From Anaerotruncus sp. G3(2012) (GTDB lineage: Bacteria > Bacillota > Clostridia > Oscillospirales > Ruminococcaceae), in contig NZ_KE159674.1 of the NCBI RefSeq assembly GCF_000403395.2, positions 174,702 through 238,701 of the forward strand: a stretch of DNA of 64,000 bases, written 5' to 3'. Position numbers and translations under genes: made by a program. The notes under the pieces were generated by a model that was not told the origin of the DNA, ran no database searches, and worked only from the letters and a program-made list of their open reading frames with translations. How positions within the stretch are numbered: position 1 is the first letter of the stretch; each line of letters starts with the position of its first letter. This document shows, in pieces, positions 33,301 through 41,971 of the stretch.

Positions 33301-34089
33301 TTATCCAAGGTAGCAGATGGTATTATAGATACAGATGCCGATGATGACAACCATCAGCCCGATAAACAGACGATCGACCGCTTTGGCATCAATCCTGCGG
33401 TTGATCCTGCCACCACAGATGCCGCCTGCAAAGCCGCCCGCGACCATCAAAAGCAGGAGGAACAGGCTGAATTGTGGGAGCTGGCCGGTCAGAAGCGTAC
33501 TGGCGAGACTTGTGAGTTGAGAAAAGAGGATCACATAAAGCGAGTTTTGCGCAGCAGTTTTGGTATCCATTGAGAAAAAGTAGGAGAGAACCACCAAATT
33601 GATCGGACCGCCGCCAATCCCCAGAAACGAGGACATGACTCCCAGAACAAGGCCGATCGCCGTACAGATGATGGTTCCATCCATTTGATGGGTGGAGATG
33701 TTGTTTTTATACAGGGTATAAATCAAGGTGCCGACAGTGATCACCAACAGACAGATCGACTGCACCGCCCCAACTTTGTTGGGGTCAGGGAATAGCCCGG
33801 CAACCTGCTGAAACAGCTCTTTGCCGAGGATTCCACCGATTGCCGCACCGATTGCGAGCGGAGTACCTGTCCGAAGATCAATCAGCGATTTCTGCCCACC
33901 ATGCTTAGAGCGGAAAACCGAGATCGCTGACATCGAAAGAACAGTGCATCCGGACAAGAAGCTGATTGCCGCTACATCGAGAAGCTGGAATGCGTCGAGT
34001 GCGGGCTTGATAATCACCCCGCCGCCAATCCCGCATATAGCGCCTATAATCGAGGCTCCAAAGCTAATCAGAAAAAATAAAAACTGCAA
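33301..34089 (-). CDS. TauE/SafE-family membrane permease
   Basis: 262 residues with about eight membrane spans in two halves. Each half starts with the family motif: IGAICGIGGGVIIKP (about 16-30) and SFLGIGGGPINLVV (about 154). These carriers export or import small sulfur-containing or organic anions (sulfite, sulfoacetate, taurine); the substrate is not deducible. The start appears to be TTG 34089, with GGAGG 10 bases upstream. Confidence 0.88.
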   Translation of the reverse strand: MQFLFFLISFGASIIGAICGIGGGVIIKPALDAFQLLDVAAISFLSGCTVLSMSAISVFRSKHGGQKSLIDLRTGTPLAIGAAIGGILGKELFQQVAGLFPDPNKVGAVQSICLLVITVGTLIYTLYKNNISTHQMDGTIICTAIGLVLGVMSSFLGIGGGPINLVVLSYFFSMDTKTAAQNSLYVILFSQLTSLASTLLTGQLPQFSLFLLLLMVAGGFAGGICGGRINRRIDAKAVDRLFIGLMVVIIGICIYNTICYLG

Positions 34090-34146
34090 TTTCCGCTGTC
34101 CTCCAAGTTCCTACGATTGTAGACGGTCGTTCACTTATAAAAATGC

Positions 34147-34178
34147 GGAAAACAGAACAGCCGTTACCGGGCTGTTCT
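34147..34178 (-). terminator. Terminator of the DUF4358 lipoprotein transcript
   Basis: On the minus strand AGAACAGCC (34178-34170 side) pairs with GGCTGTTCT, followed by GTTTTCC. It lies 9 bases after the lipoprotein stop. Confidence 0.75.
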
Positions 34179-34186
34179 GCCCCGGT

Positions 34187-34663
34187 TCAAAACTGTGCCT
34201 GGAACAGTTCCTCTACTTTTGAAGTGTCATCAGCCATCACGAGGATGACATAGCTGCCGTTGGTGTAGACTGCCGCATTGTTGATCTTGGCCATCTCGGC
34301 AGGGACGTAATTTTCATACGCGATCTTTTGATCTTCGATCCGCTCGTTGATGGCATCCTGTACCATACCGATGTCAGCAGCATCCTTGACTTTAAAGACG
34401 CTGACCTCCTCGGCGGTAGCTCGGGTTGCACTTGTCCGCACAGTTTTTTCCGCGAGCTTTTCCTCATCGAGGTTATAAATATTTGCAACCATCTTGTCCT
34501 CAAGGGTCATCAATTCATCCTTGAAGGTGAGCTGGGAAGCTACCGCCTCCACCACATCGGCGGTAGCAGGCTGTTTTCCGCTCTGATCGGAGGATTTTCC
34601 GCCGCAGGCGGCCAGCGAAAGGCAGGTGATAATAGCAAGGGCAATAACGAACAGTTTTTTCAT
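34187..34663 (-). CDS. DUF4358-type lipoprotein
   Basis: 158 residues. The signal sequence MKKLFVIALAIITCLSLAAC ends in a good lipobox (LAAC), so the protein is probably lipid-anchored. The mature part (VVEAVASQLTFKDELMTLED, then ENYVPAEMAKINNAAVYTNG) follows the DUF4358 pattern, a family of unknown function frequent in gut Clostridia. It lies 15 bases after the SGNH hydrolase gene and is probably co-transcribed with it, as often seen for DUF4358 with GDSL-type hydrolases. Confidence 0.82.
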   Translation of the reverse strand: MKKLFVIALAIITCLSLAACGGKSSDQSGKQPATADVVEAVASQLTFKDELMTLEDKMVANIYNLDEEKLAEKTVRTSATRATAEEVSVFKVKDAADIGMVQDAINERIEDQKIAYENYVPAEMAKINNAAVYTNGSYVILVMADDTSKVEELFQAQF

Positions 34664-34678
34664 CTTTTTTCTGACTCC

Positions 34679-35647
34679 TTAATTCTGTGATTCTACGCCG
34701 CTGTTTTCCGGTTCGGATGCGGAAACGTTCGTAGTGGAAGCGGCTGCTGGCCCACCTGGAACGGAAACAGTGTGCTGCTTGAGATAATCGAACCATTTAT
34801 TATAGTATTCCGGACCAAAATGCATCCCGTCGGCAGGAGAAGCCGCATCCGGGAGCATCCCATTTTCGTCCTTCATACATTCCGCTACATTCAAATAGTA
34901 GACCTGTTTTTCCCCGCAGAGGGTGAGCAGTGCCTGATTAAATTCGTCGATCCGGTTGTTATCCATATTATAATTATTGTTCCGGGTCACCGGCAGAATC
35001 GACTGCACATAGATCAGCGCATCCGGCTGAAGCTCCCTCACATCATCGAGAAAACTGGAATACCGCTCGATAAAACGGGACTTCTCAACATCGCGCACCT
35101 CGTTTCCGCCAAGCAGGATGTAAACCTTGCGGAATTGTGCCTGTTTGAGCCCATCCATAATCGCAATGCGGGAACCATCCTCCTGCTTGACATACGGCTC
35201 GGTATAGATGCTGCTGAGGTTGGCCCCTGTACCGGCGAGTACGGTAGTTCCATCCATTACACCGTAAAGCTCGATTCCAGTGCTGATCGAATCCCCAACA
35301 AAAACTGCATCATTAAAGTAGTCGCTGGATACCCAGTCGGACGCAGGGACAGCTCCCTCAAAAACCGGGATTTCCGGCTCGGGTTCCGGTTTCGGCGCTG
35401 AGGCGGGTTCCGGTTCGTCGTCACTGGATTCCTCTTTCTCCTCCGGTTCCGACGAGGAGGAGCGCAGACGCTGACGGGATGCGTCGGAAGATGCGTTCTC
35501 GCCTTGCGCACCGGCCGAGATCTGCCAGGCGCCGGCGATCAGAAGGGAAAGGAGCAACGCAAAGACAAGCATAATCAGAACCGGAATCAGGTTGCTTTTT
35601 TTCCTCCGGCTCACTTTCATCGGTTTATTCATAGCCATAATCTTCAT
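34679..35647 (-). CDS. Membrane-anchored SGNH/GDSL hydrolase
   Basis: About 322 residues. A short basic tail precedes one membrane helix (LIPVLIMLVFALLLSLLIAG), then an acidic Pro/Glu/Ser linker (about 55-95), then the SGNH domain with FVGDSIS (block I, nucleophile Ser), YILLGGNEVRD (Asn block III) and SPADGMHFGPEYY (Asp and His of block V). Such enzymes often remove acetyl groups from cell-wall polymers. The start is uncertain: ATG 35647 is 3 bases from AGGAG and ATG 35638 is 12 bases away. Confidence 0.85.
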   Translation of the reverse strand: MKIMAMNKPMKVSRRKKSNLIPVLIMLVFALLLSLLIAGAWQISAGAQGENASSDASRQRLRSSSSEPEEKEESSDDEPEPASAPKPEPEPEIPVFEGAVPASDWVSSDYFNDAVFVGDSISTGIELYGVMDGTTVLAGTGANLSSIYTEPYVKQEDGSRIAIMDGLKQAQFRKVYILLGGNEVRDVEKSRFIERYSSFLDDVRELQPDALIYVQSILPVTRNNNYNMDNNRIDEFNQALLTLCGEKQVYYLNVAECMKDENGMLPDAASPADGMHFGPEYYNKWFDYLKQHTVSVPGGPAAASTTNVSASEPENSGVESQN

Positions 35648-35830
35648 CTTCTCCTGAGGCAAGCAAATGCCTAAAAGCGTTTACATAGAATCGCTTTTGT
35701 ATGTGTTAATTTCACCATACAAAAATTTCAGCAAAAATATTATACAATTTTCCTGTAGAAATGTAAAGTAAAAGATCAAGCAACGGGAAAAAAAGACATA
35801 TACAAACAGTTATAAACACTTTCCACTGAG

Positions 35831-35905
35831 TTTTCCACAATAGAATCCCCGCAAAAGACGGGAATTCCACCAGTTTCCCAGTATCCTTTTCACCGTTTAT
35901 CCACA
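35831..35905. other. AT-rich stretch with DnaA-box-like words
   Basis: The 404-base gap 35648-36051 is AT-rich. It contains a perfect TTATCCACA (35897-35905) and a one-mismatch TTTTCCACA (35831-35839), plus weaker matches. There is no dnaA or dnaN gene near, so this need not be the origin; it could be a DnaA-titration or regulatory site. Besides this and the terminator at 36010 I see nothing in the gap. Confidence 0.35.
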
Positions 35906-36009
35906 TAAAAAATGGATGTTTATGGATTAAAATTTACAATGATTTCTATTTCCTGGAGTTGTTTTAAGAATTTATACGCTGGGTGATTGTTTTGGGCAAG
36001 CAGACAGAT

Positions 36010-36045
36010 AAAAAAGCGATATTCCCTGGCAAAGGGAATATCGCT
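36010..36045 (-). terminator. Terminator after the DUF1284 gene
   Basis: AGCGATATTCCC (36015-36026) pairs with GGGAATATCGCT (36034-36045). On the minus strand it is followed by TTTTTTAT, so it ends bioY-DUF1284 transcription. Confidence 0.85.
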
Positions 36046-36051
36046 GTCTAT

Positions 36052-36444
36052 TTATAGCGTAAGTGGTTCACAGAGGGCATACCACTGACATCCGCTGCAA
36101 ACTTCCGGAAACTGGCCAGCCTGTATGATCCGCTCTTCGACCAGCTGGGAAAACGTTTCCCAGGTAAGCGAGTCCCCGTCTGCAAGACCGCAGAGAGAGA
36201 GTACCGCTGCATCGTAGGCTGCGACCTTCTCTCCTGAGACACAGCCAGCTCCCCGGCGGTGCGGGCAGGCGGTGCAAAGGAAGTCCGCACGAGAATGGAG
36301 GATCACCGGCTGTTCCGGAGATTCCTGAAGTTCACTGACCAAGCCGGTCATCCGCCGGGTAAACGCTTCGCTGTATCCATGCCCGCTGAAATGCCGCAGG
36401 CAAAGCCCGTGATGCGGCCGCAGCGGGATTCGATCAGTTCGCAA
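36052..36444 (-). CDS. DUF1284-family protein
   Basis: 130 residues starting RTDRIPLRPHHGLCLRHFSG, the clear start of DUF1284, a small cysteine-containing family of unknown function. Further Cys pairs (FLCTACPHRRGAGC at about 56, VCSGCQWYALC at the end) could bind metal or a cluster. The likely start is TTG 36444, which overlaps the end of bioY by 11 bases, so its translation is coupled to bioY. DUF1284 is not established as a biotin protein; the operon link is suggestive only. Confidence 0.8.
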   Translation of the reverse strand: MRTDRIPLRPHHGLCLRHFSGHGYSEAFTRRMTGLVSELQESPEQPVILHSRADFLCTACPHRRGAGCVSGEKVAAYDAAVLSLCGLADGDSLTWETFSQLVEERIIQAGQFPEVCSGCQWYALCEPLTL

Positions 36445-36985
36445 GGTTCCACCCCGAAGCGGCGAGCGGTTTGCGCAGCCCCTGCACCAACCATGCAGCG
36501 CCGAGGATTTTCAGTGCATCACCGGGCAGAAACGGCAGCACGCACATCCCGAGCGCAGCAACCAGCCCTTTTCCGGTCAGCATCATGAACCATACGGTTC
36601 CGAATGCATAGCAGGCGGCCACGCCGATCACCATAGCGATACACAGCTTACGGAAACTGCGTCCCCAGCGCTCGCAGATCAGCCCAACCAGAAATGCTGC
36701 GACCAGATAGCCGATGATGTAACCACCGGTTGGCCCGGTGATGATGCCCATGCCACCGCTGAATCCCTGAAAGACCGGCAGGCCGAATGCGCCGAGCAGG
36801 ACAAAGGCAAGCTGGCTGAACAGCCCGAACTTTGCGCCAAGCAGTGCTCCCGAGAGATGGACTGCAAAGAGCGCAAGATTGATCGGAATGGGAGGAATTG
36901 GAATGGCGATCTGGGAACAGATTGCGGTGAGTGCGGCGAACATGGCACAAACCGCAATTTTTTTTGTGCTGATGGCAGTTGACAT
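36434..36985 (-). CDS. bioY: Biotin transporter substrate-binding component BioY
   Basis: 183 residues and six membrane spans, the S component of an ECF-type biotin transporter. Family stretches are AICSQIAIPIPPIPINLALF (about 22-41), GLPVFQGFSGGMGIITGPTG and GGYIIGYLVAAFLVG. AGGAGGT lies 7 bases before ATG 36985. EcfA and EcfT are not in the window. The BirA-type operator upstream confirms the biotin link. Confidence 0.95.
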   Translation of the reverse strand: MSTAISTKKIAVCAMFAALTAICSQIAIPIPPIPINLALFAVHLSGALLGAKFGLFSQLAFVLLGAFGLPVFQGFSGGMGIITGPTGGYIIGYLVAAFLVGLICERWGRSFRKLCIAMVIGVAACYAFGTVWFMMLTGKGLVAALGMCVLPFLPGDALKILGAAWLVQGLRKPLAASGWNLAN

Positions 36986-37003
36986 GGTGGACACCTCCTG
37001 AAT

Positions 37004-37034
37004 TGTAAACCAATACTTCAAAATTTGGTTTACA
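37004..37034 (-). promoter_or_regulatory. BirA (biotin) operator
   Basis: TGTAAACCAA (37004-37013), 11-base spacer, TTGGTTTACA (37025-37034): perfect 10-bp arms that match the Firmicutes BirA site. It lies immediately downstream of the bioY -10 box, where binding would block transcription when biotin is plentiful. Confidence 0.92.
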
Positions 37035-37037
37035 TTC

Positions 37038-37066
37038 AGGATAACCAGTTTTTCGCCAAATGTCAA
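37038..37066 (-). promoter_or_regulatory. Promoter of bioY
   Basis: On the minus strand TTGACA (37066-37061), 17-bp spacer, TATCCT (37043-37038), directly before the BirA operator. Confidence 0.85.
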
Positions 37067-37077
37067 GTAAAATTTTA

Positions 37078-37091
37078 GGAACATATGTTTG
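37078..37091 (+). promoter_or_regulatory. LexA (SOS) box-like site upstream of recA
   Basis: GGAACATATGTTTG contains GAAC-N4-GTTT, one base from the Gram-positive SOS box core GAAC-N4-GTTC, 9 bases upstream of the recA -35 box. This suggests LexA control of recA. Confidence 0.6.
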
Positions 37092-37100
37092 CAAATCTGC

Positions 37101-37129
37101 TTGCTTTTTTAGATGTGATCCTGTATAAT
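37101..37129 (+). promoter_or_regulatory. Promoter of recA
   Basis: TTGCTT (37101-37106), 17-bp spacer, TATAAT (37124-37129). It gives a leader of about 90 nt. Confidence 0.85.
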
Positions 37130-37224
37130 GGGTTCTGTAAAATCAACCATACGGCAGATTTGTGGGACTGCTGTTTTTTCAACAGATGAAAAACAAACTA
37201 TCCGGGTAATGGAGGAGAGACACA

Positions 37225-38403
37225 ATGGCAGAAAAAAAGGCAGCACCGGTTACAGAACGCAGGAGCAATGTTTCGGCGGAGGAGAAGGCGAAAGCTCTGG
37301 AGACCGCCCTCAGCCAGATCGAAAAGCAGTTCGGCAAGGGCGCGGTAATGAAGCTCGGGCAGGACAGCACTCTGAACGTGGAGGCGATCTCGACCGGTTC
37401 ATTGTCGCTCGACATCGCGCTCGGAATCGGAGGCGTGCCCAAAGGCCGCATCATTGAAATCTACGGTCCGGAAAGCTCGGGCAAAACGACAGTGGCGCTC
37501 CATGTTGCGGCACAGGCGCAGAAGGCGGGCGGCGCGGCGGTCTTTATTGATGTGGAGCACGCGCTTGATCCGGTCTATGCGCAGGCGCTCGGCGTGGATA
37601 TCGACTCTCTGCTTGTCTCCCAGCCGGACACCGGTGAGCAGGCGCTCGAGATCGCCGAGGCGCTCGTTCGGTCCGGCGCGGTCGATGTCGTGGTGGTCGA
37701 CTCGGTCGCCGCGATGGTCACCAAGGCTGAGATCGAAGGGGAGATGGGGGACAGCCATGTCGGTGTGCAGGCCCGCTTGATGTCGCAGGCGCTGCGTAAG
37801 CTCACCGGCGCGATCGGCAAATCCAACTGCATCGTGATCTTCATCAACCAGCTCCGTGAAAAGATCGGCGTGATGTACGGTAACCCCGAGACGACCCCCG
37901 GCGGTCGGGCGCTCAAATTTTATGCGTCGGTGCGCCTGGACGTGCGCCGGACCGAAACCCTCAAATCCGGTACCGAGATGATCGGCAGCCGTACCCGGGT
38001 GAAGGTGGTTAAAAACAAGGTGTCGCCACCGTTCAAGGAGGCAGAATTCGACATCATGTATGGCACCGGCATCTCGAAAGAGGGGGAGATCCTTGATCTG
38101 GGCGCCAAGCTCGAGATCGTTGACAAGAGCGGTTCCTGGTTCAACTATGGGGACGTCCGGCTCGGTCAGGGGCGCGACAACGCAAAAGAGTTCCTCAAAG
38201 CCAATCCGGAGGTTGCTGCGGAGATCGAAGCGCAGGTGCGCGCCAATGCGGACAAACTGCTCAAATCCAACCGGACAGCGGGCAAAAAGCCGGTGAAGGT
38301 CGGCGCAAAGGTGGCGGCTGAGGAACCGGTGGAGGCTGATGCCTCGGCGGAGCCGGCAAAATCGTCTGCCAAGAAAGTCAACATTGATGTGGAGACCGAT
38401 TAA
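37225..38403 (+). CDS. recA: Recombinase RecA
   Basis: 392 residues. RecA forms filaments on single-stranded DNA and drives strand exchange and LexA cleavage. Visible are the Walker A motif [13 protein letters not shown] (about 80-92), Walker [13 protein letters not shown] (about 153), loop L2 region [20 protein letters not shown] and the N-terminal [20 protein letters not shown]. The tail is Ala/Glu/Lys-rich. ATG 37225 has GGAGGAGAG upstream. recX follows after 3 bases. Confidence 0.98.
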   Translation: MAEKKAAPVTERRSNVSAEEKAKALETALSQIEKQFGKGAVMKLGQDSTLNVEAISTGSLSLDIALGIGGVPKGRIIEIYGPESSGKTTVALHVAAQAQKAGGAAVFIDVEHALDPVYAQALGVDIDSLLVSQPDTGEQALEIAEALVRSGAVDVVVVDSVAAMVTKAEIEGEMGDSHVGVQARLMSQALRKLTGAIGKSNCIVIFINQLREKIGVMYGNPETTPGGRALKFYASVRLDVRRTETLKSGTEMIGSRTRVKVVKNKVSPPFKEAEFDIMYGTGISKEGEILDLGAKLEIVDKSGSWFNYGDVRLGQGRDNAKEFLKANPEVAAEIEAQVRANADKLLKSNRTAGKKPVKVGAKVAAEEPVEADASAEPAKSSAKKVNIDVETD

Positions 38404-38406
38404 GCG

Positions 38407-39012
38407 ATGCGGATTACAGATGTGAGGATGACCAAACGCGGGCGGGTTGCCCTTTATGTTGAAGGGGAGTTCCTGTTGAGTATGCACCCGGATGTGTTTG
38501 CAGTGTCGGGACTGTCGGTCGGTTCAGAGGTGGATACAGAATCCCTAGAGACGCTCTCCGCCGAAGCCGAACTGAAAAAAGCGAAGGAGAAGGCGCTCAA
38601 CCTGCTGTCCTACAAAGAATATACCACGAAACAGCTCACCGACCGCCTTAAACGCCACACTGACGAAGAATCAGCAGAACAGGCGGTCGCGCGGATGGAG
38701 GAACTGGGGCTGCTGGACGATGACGATTATGCCGAGCGGTTTGCCCGCGACCTTTCGGAACGGAAAAAGTTCGGGATTCTGCGGATTCGGCAGGAGATGC
38801 GGCAGCGTGGCCTGACCAACGAGCAGATCGAATATGCCACCTCGCTGCTTCGGTCCGACCCGGAGGAGAAGATGCGGGAGATCATCGCGCGTAAATATCC
38901 GCTTGCCTATGAGGACGAAAAGGTCCGGCGGAGGGCGTTCTCCGCGTTGATGCGGATGGGGTATCCAGCGGCAGAGGTGCGCCGTGTGCTCACCGTAAGT
39001 GAGTATGATTGA
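38407..39012 (+). CDS. recX: RecX regulatory protein
   Basis: 201 residues, mostly helical, with RecX repeats: LNLLSYKEYTTKQLTDRLKR (about 62-81), VARMEELGLLDDDDYAERFA (about 94-113) and, further on, IRQEMRQRGLTNEQIEYA. RecX binds the RecA filament and limits its activity. Only 3 bases separate it from recA, so the two are co-transcribed and probably translationally coupled; no strong separate site is seen. Confidence 0.94.
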   Translation: MRITDVRMTKRGRVALYVEGEFLLSMHPDVFAVSGLSVGSEVDTESLETLSAEAELKKAKEKALNLLSYKEYTTKQLTDRLKRHTDEESAEQAVARMEELGLLDDDDYAERFARDLSERKKFGILRIRQEMRQRGLTNEQIEYATSLLRSDPEEKMREIIARKYPLAYEDEKVRRRAFSALMRMGYPAAEVRRVLTVSEYD

Positions 39013-39038
39013 TTCCAGGAAAAGGAGGTTCTCTCTGA

Positions 39039-39665
39039 ATGAAGCGGTGGATGGCAGTGGTATGCTGCCTGCTGATACTGGCCTGCGCCGGCTGCGGCAA
39101 AACACAGCAGACGCAGAAGATGTACCTGCAAACAGCGGAGCTGACCGAGAAGGAAACAGCAATTTTACAGCTCGCAGGCGCGGACCTCAACGAGAAGATT
39201 TACGATTTCCGGGCGGATGCGTCCCTGCAGTCGGTCAGGCTGTGCCTCTATCGCTTGCAGGACAGGAGATGGGAACAGGTCAGTGACGGGGTAAGGGCGT
39301 TTCAGCAGGATGGCGGACGGATTGCAATATCGTTCGATGATCTTGGAGCGGGGCATCGGTTCGCACTTCAGGGGAAGGATGCCTTTTCCGCAACCGCCCA
39401 TCGGTCGAATGCGCCGCCCGACCGTACGGGGACACAGATGGTTACGTCATGGCTGAGCGGATGTCAGGAGCTGCGCTATGAAGAGGAAATTCCGCTGGTC
39501 CTCCAGGTCTGCACAGCAAAGGATGAGGTGCGTTCTTACGATACTTCCTGCTTTTTTCAGCCAGAAGTATTTGAGGACTATGAGTTTGTCTATGCAGTGA
39601 CAGCGATGTTCAGCCGGCAGACGGTCGAGGAGAACGACCAGGAACGAGAAGGTCTTGCCGGTTGA
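39039..39665 (+). CDS. Putative lipoprotein
   Basis: 208 residues. The N-terminus MKRWMAVVCCLLILACAGC is a signal sequence with cysteines in lipobox-like positions (LILAC or ACAGC). The rest has no recognised motif; stretches such as RVRLCLYRL-type strands and YEEEIPLVLQVCTAKDE suggest an alpha/beta domain. AAAAGGAGG precedes ATG 39039. It sits in the recA-recX-rimO-pgsA transcript, a place where small clostridial lipoproteins often occur, but I cannot give a function. Confidence 0.7.
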   Translation: MKRWMAVVCCLLILACAGCGKTQQTQKMYLQTAELTEKETAILQLAGADLNEKIYDFRADASLQSVRLCLYRLQDRRWEQVSDGVRAFQQDGGRIAISFDDLGAGHRFALQGKDAFSATAHRSNAPPDRTGTQMVTSWLSGCQELRYEEEIPLVLQVCTAKDEVRSYDTSCFFQPEVFEDYEFVYAVTAMFSRQTVEENDQEREGLAG

Positions 39666-39692
39666 TCGAATCAAGAGAAAGTGAAGGTGCCT

Positions 39693-41027
39693 ATGGCAGT
39701 CAAGATTGGAATGGTGTCGCTCGGATGCTCGAAAAATCAGGTGGATGCGGAACTGCTGCTCGCCCTGATCGTCGAGGGTGGTTACGAGATCAGCGCAGAT
39801 GCGTCCGAATGCGATGTGGTGATTATCAACACCTGTGGGTTTATCGAGGATGCAAAACGGGAAAGTATCGAAACGATTCTGGAGTTCTGCCAGATGAAGG
39901 AAGAAGGGCAGGTTAAGGCGGTTGTGGTGACCGGCTGTCTCGCTGAACGGTATCGTGAGGAGGTCTCGGTCGAGATCCCCGAGGCGGATGTGGTGCTCGG
40001 GATCGGCAAAAACAAAGAGATTTTGCAGGCGATCCGCGATGCGCTCGACGGCAAAAAGACGGTCGCGTTTGGGGATAAGTATGCCTTGCCGCTTGAGGGG
40101 CCGCGTATCCTTGCAAACGCCCCGTATTTTGCCTATCTCAAGGTTGCGGACGGGTGCGACAACCGCTGCTCTTATTGTGCAATCCCTCTGATCCGCGGCG
40201 GATTCCGCTCGCGTCCGGTTGAGAAAGTGGTCGAAGAGGCGAAACGTCTCGCGGATGCCGGAGTCACCGAACTGAACGTTGTCGCGCAGGATACCACCCG
40301 TTATGGCGAGGACCTCTATGGCAGGCCCGCTCTGCCGGAACTGCTTGAGCAGCTTTGCAGGGTCGACGGAATCCGCTGGGTCCGCATCCTCTACTGCTAT
40401 CCCGATCGGATCACCGACCAGCTGCTCGAGGTGATGGCGCGGGAGGAAAAAATCGTCAAATATATGGACATACCGATCCAGCATGTCAGCGGGCGGCTGC
40501 TCAAGCTGATGAACCGCCGCGGGGATGCGGGTTCGCTCACCGCGCTGATGCGGAAAATCCGGAAACGGGTGCCTGGGGTAGTCCTGCGCACCACCCTGAT
40601 TACTGGCTTCCCGACCGAAAGCGAGGCGGATTTTTTCGAGCTTTGCACCTTCATACGCGAGGTAAAGTTCGAGCGGCTCGGCTGTTTCCCCTATTCGGCG
40701 GAGGAGGACACCCCCGCAGCTGAGATGGACGGGCAGATCGACGAGGAGAAAAAGCATCGCCGCGCAGAGGTTGTGATGGAGGAGCAATATCGGGTGATTG
40801 AGGCGTTTAACGCTTCACAGATTGGCAGGCGGTTGACTGTACTGGTCGAGGGGCGTGCCCGGGACGGACTGTGGTACGGCCGCAGCTATATGGATGCCCC
40901 CGACATCGACACAAAGGTATTTTTCACCGGCCCGGCAGACTGCCCGTCCGGCAGTTACGTTGCTGTGGAGATCACCGGGACCGAGGAATATGACCTGCTG
41001 GGCAGGATGCTGGAGGTGGAAGCATGA
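39693..41027 (+). CDS. rimO: Ribosomal protein S12 methylthiotransferase
   Basis: 444 residues, a radical-SAM methylthiotransferase that modifies an aspartate of S12. The N-terminal UPF0004 domain has cysteines in VSLGCSKNQVDAE, INTCGFIEDAK and VTGCLAERY. The radical SAM cluster is CDNRCSYCAIPLIRG (CxxxCxxC, about 149-163). A TRAM domain ends the protein. The S12-type (not MiaB) call rests on SLGCSKNxVD and the CSYCAIPxIRG form. ATG 39693 is preferred; GTG 39681 is possible. Confidence 0.95.
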   Translation: MAVKIGMVSLGCSKNQVDAELLLALIVEGGYEISADASECDVVIINTCGFIEDAKRESIETILEFCQMKEEGQVKAVVVTGCLAERYREEVSVEIPEADVVLGIGKNKEILQAIRDALDGKKTVAFGDKYALPLEGPRILANAPYFAYLKVADGCDNRCSYCAIPLIRGGFRSRPVEKVVEEAKRLADAGVTELNVVAQDTTRYGEDLYGRPALPELLEQLCRVDGIRWVRILYCYPDRITDQLLEVMAREEKIVKYMDIPIQHVSGRLLKLMNRRGDAGSLTALMRKIRKRVPGVVLRTTLITGFPTESEADFFELCTFIREVKFERLGCFPYSAEEDTPAAEMDGQIDEEKKHRRAEVVMEEQYRVIEAFNASQIGRRLTVLVEGRARDGLWYGRSYMDAPDIDTKVFFTGPADCPSGSYVAVEITGTEEYDLLGRMLEVEA

Positions 41028-41602
41028 ATCTGCCGAACAGGCTCACAGTGATGCGCATGGCGCTGATCCCTTTTTTCCTGATTTTTATGCTTTGTGATGG
41101 GATTCCCCACCGATATCTGATCGCTGCCGCAATTTTTGGGGCGGCGTCGTTTACCGACTATCTGGACGGCCATATTGCCCGGCGGGACGGGCTGGTCACC
41201 AACTTCGGCAAGCTGATGGACCCGCTTGCCGACAAGTTGCTGGTCTTTTCTGCGCTGATCTGTTTTCTGGAAACCGGGCGCGCCTCGACGCTCGGGACGT
41301 TCATCATCCTTGCGCGGGAGTTTCTGGTCACTTCGGTACGGCTGATCGCTGCCGAACAGGGCAGGGTGATCGCTGCCGATCGGTACGGCAAGCTCAAAAC
41401 AGTCTTGCAGATTGTCTGGGTGCTCTACGCGCTCCTTTCGATGTGGGTGGTTTTTGATCTGCTGCCGCCCTCGCCCGCTTCCTATTCACCGGCATTCTTT
41501 TTTGGGGATGTTGTTTTACAGCTGATCGTGGTCATTCTGACGGTATTTTCAGGATGGAATTATGTCTGGAAGAACCGGGACCTGCTTTCCGATCTGAAAT
41601 AA
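41024..41602 (+). CDS. pgsA: CDP-diacylglycerol--glycerol-3-phosphate 3-phosphatidyltransferase
   Basis: 192 residues with about five membrane spans. The CDP-alcohol phosphotransferase motif is complete: DGHIARRDGLVTNFGKLMDP continuing LADK, i.e. DGxxARx8Gx3Dx3D at residues 47-70. It makes phosphatidylglycerol phosphate, the first committed step to anionic phospholipids. The start overlaps the rimO stop by 4 bases (ATGA). The pair rimO-pgsA is common in Clostridia. Confidence 0.95.
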   Translation: MNLPNRLTVMRMALIPFFLIFMLCDGIPHRYLIAAAIFGAASFTDYLDGHIARRDGLVTNFGKLMDPLADKLLVFSALICFLETGRASTLGTFIILAREFLVTSVRLIAAEQGRVIAADRYGKLKTVLQIVWVLYALLSMWVVFDLLPPSPASYSPAFFFGDVVLQLIVVILTVFSGWNYVWKNRDLLSDLK

Positions 41603-41606
41603 ATGC

Positions 41607-41635
41607 TTGCATCCGGGGCACAAATATGGTATCCT
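41607..41635 (+). promoter_or_regulatory. Promoter of the cysE-cysS T-box transcript
   Basis: TTGCAT (41607-41612), 17-bp spacer, TATCCT (41630-41635) with an extended -10 TG at 41627-41628. Transcription should start near 41642. Confidence 0.75.
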
Positions 41636-41641
41636 GTGCAT

Positions 41642-41937
41642 AGACTTAGATGGAACAAATGCATAGAACGGGAGAAGTACCCGCAGGATTTCCGCAGCAG
41701 AGAGGACGCGTCACCGGCTGAAAGCGTGTCCGGCGGGATTGCGGCGAAATGCACCCGCGAGCAGGCCGTCCCAACGGGATTCCCCAAGTATGGCGGCACG
41801 TTTCCCGCGTTAAGGGTAAAGGGCTGAATCTGCGTCTGAAAAGGCCGGAAGCGGGCCCTGAGTAATAAATCGGAGTGGAACCGCGGAAACCTAACCGCCT
41901 TCGTCTGGATCAATGCCGGACGAAGGCTTTTTTGTGC
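41642..41937 (+). promoter_or_regulatory. Cysteine T-box riboswitch
   Basis: A leader of about 295 nt. Stem I has the GGGAGAAGTACCCG region (41670s), and the specifier loop GCGAAATGCACC contains the codon TGC (41750-41752), which selects tRNA-Cys. The T-box word AGTGGAACCGCGG lies near 41875-41886; its bulge UGGA pairs with UCCA, matching the U73 discriminator of tRNA-Cys. A terminator follows: GCCTTCGTCTGG (41897-41908) with CCGGACGAAGGC (41916-41927) and six T. Uncharged tRNA-Cys should stabilise the antiterminator and switch on cysE and cysS. Confidence 0.95.
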
Positions 41938-41971
41938 CGTGTTCCACAGACGAAAACAGGAGGTCTGTTTG

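Noticed and set aside
35700-36000. Chromosomal origin oriC
   Set aside because: Only one perfect DnaA box and no dnaA, dnaN, rpmH or gyr genes are near.
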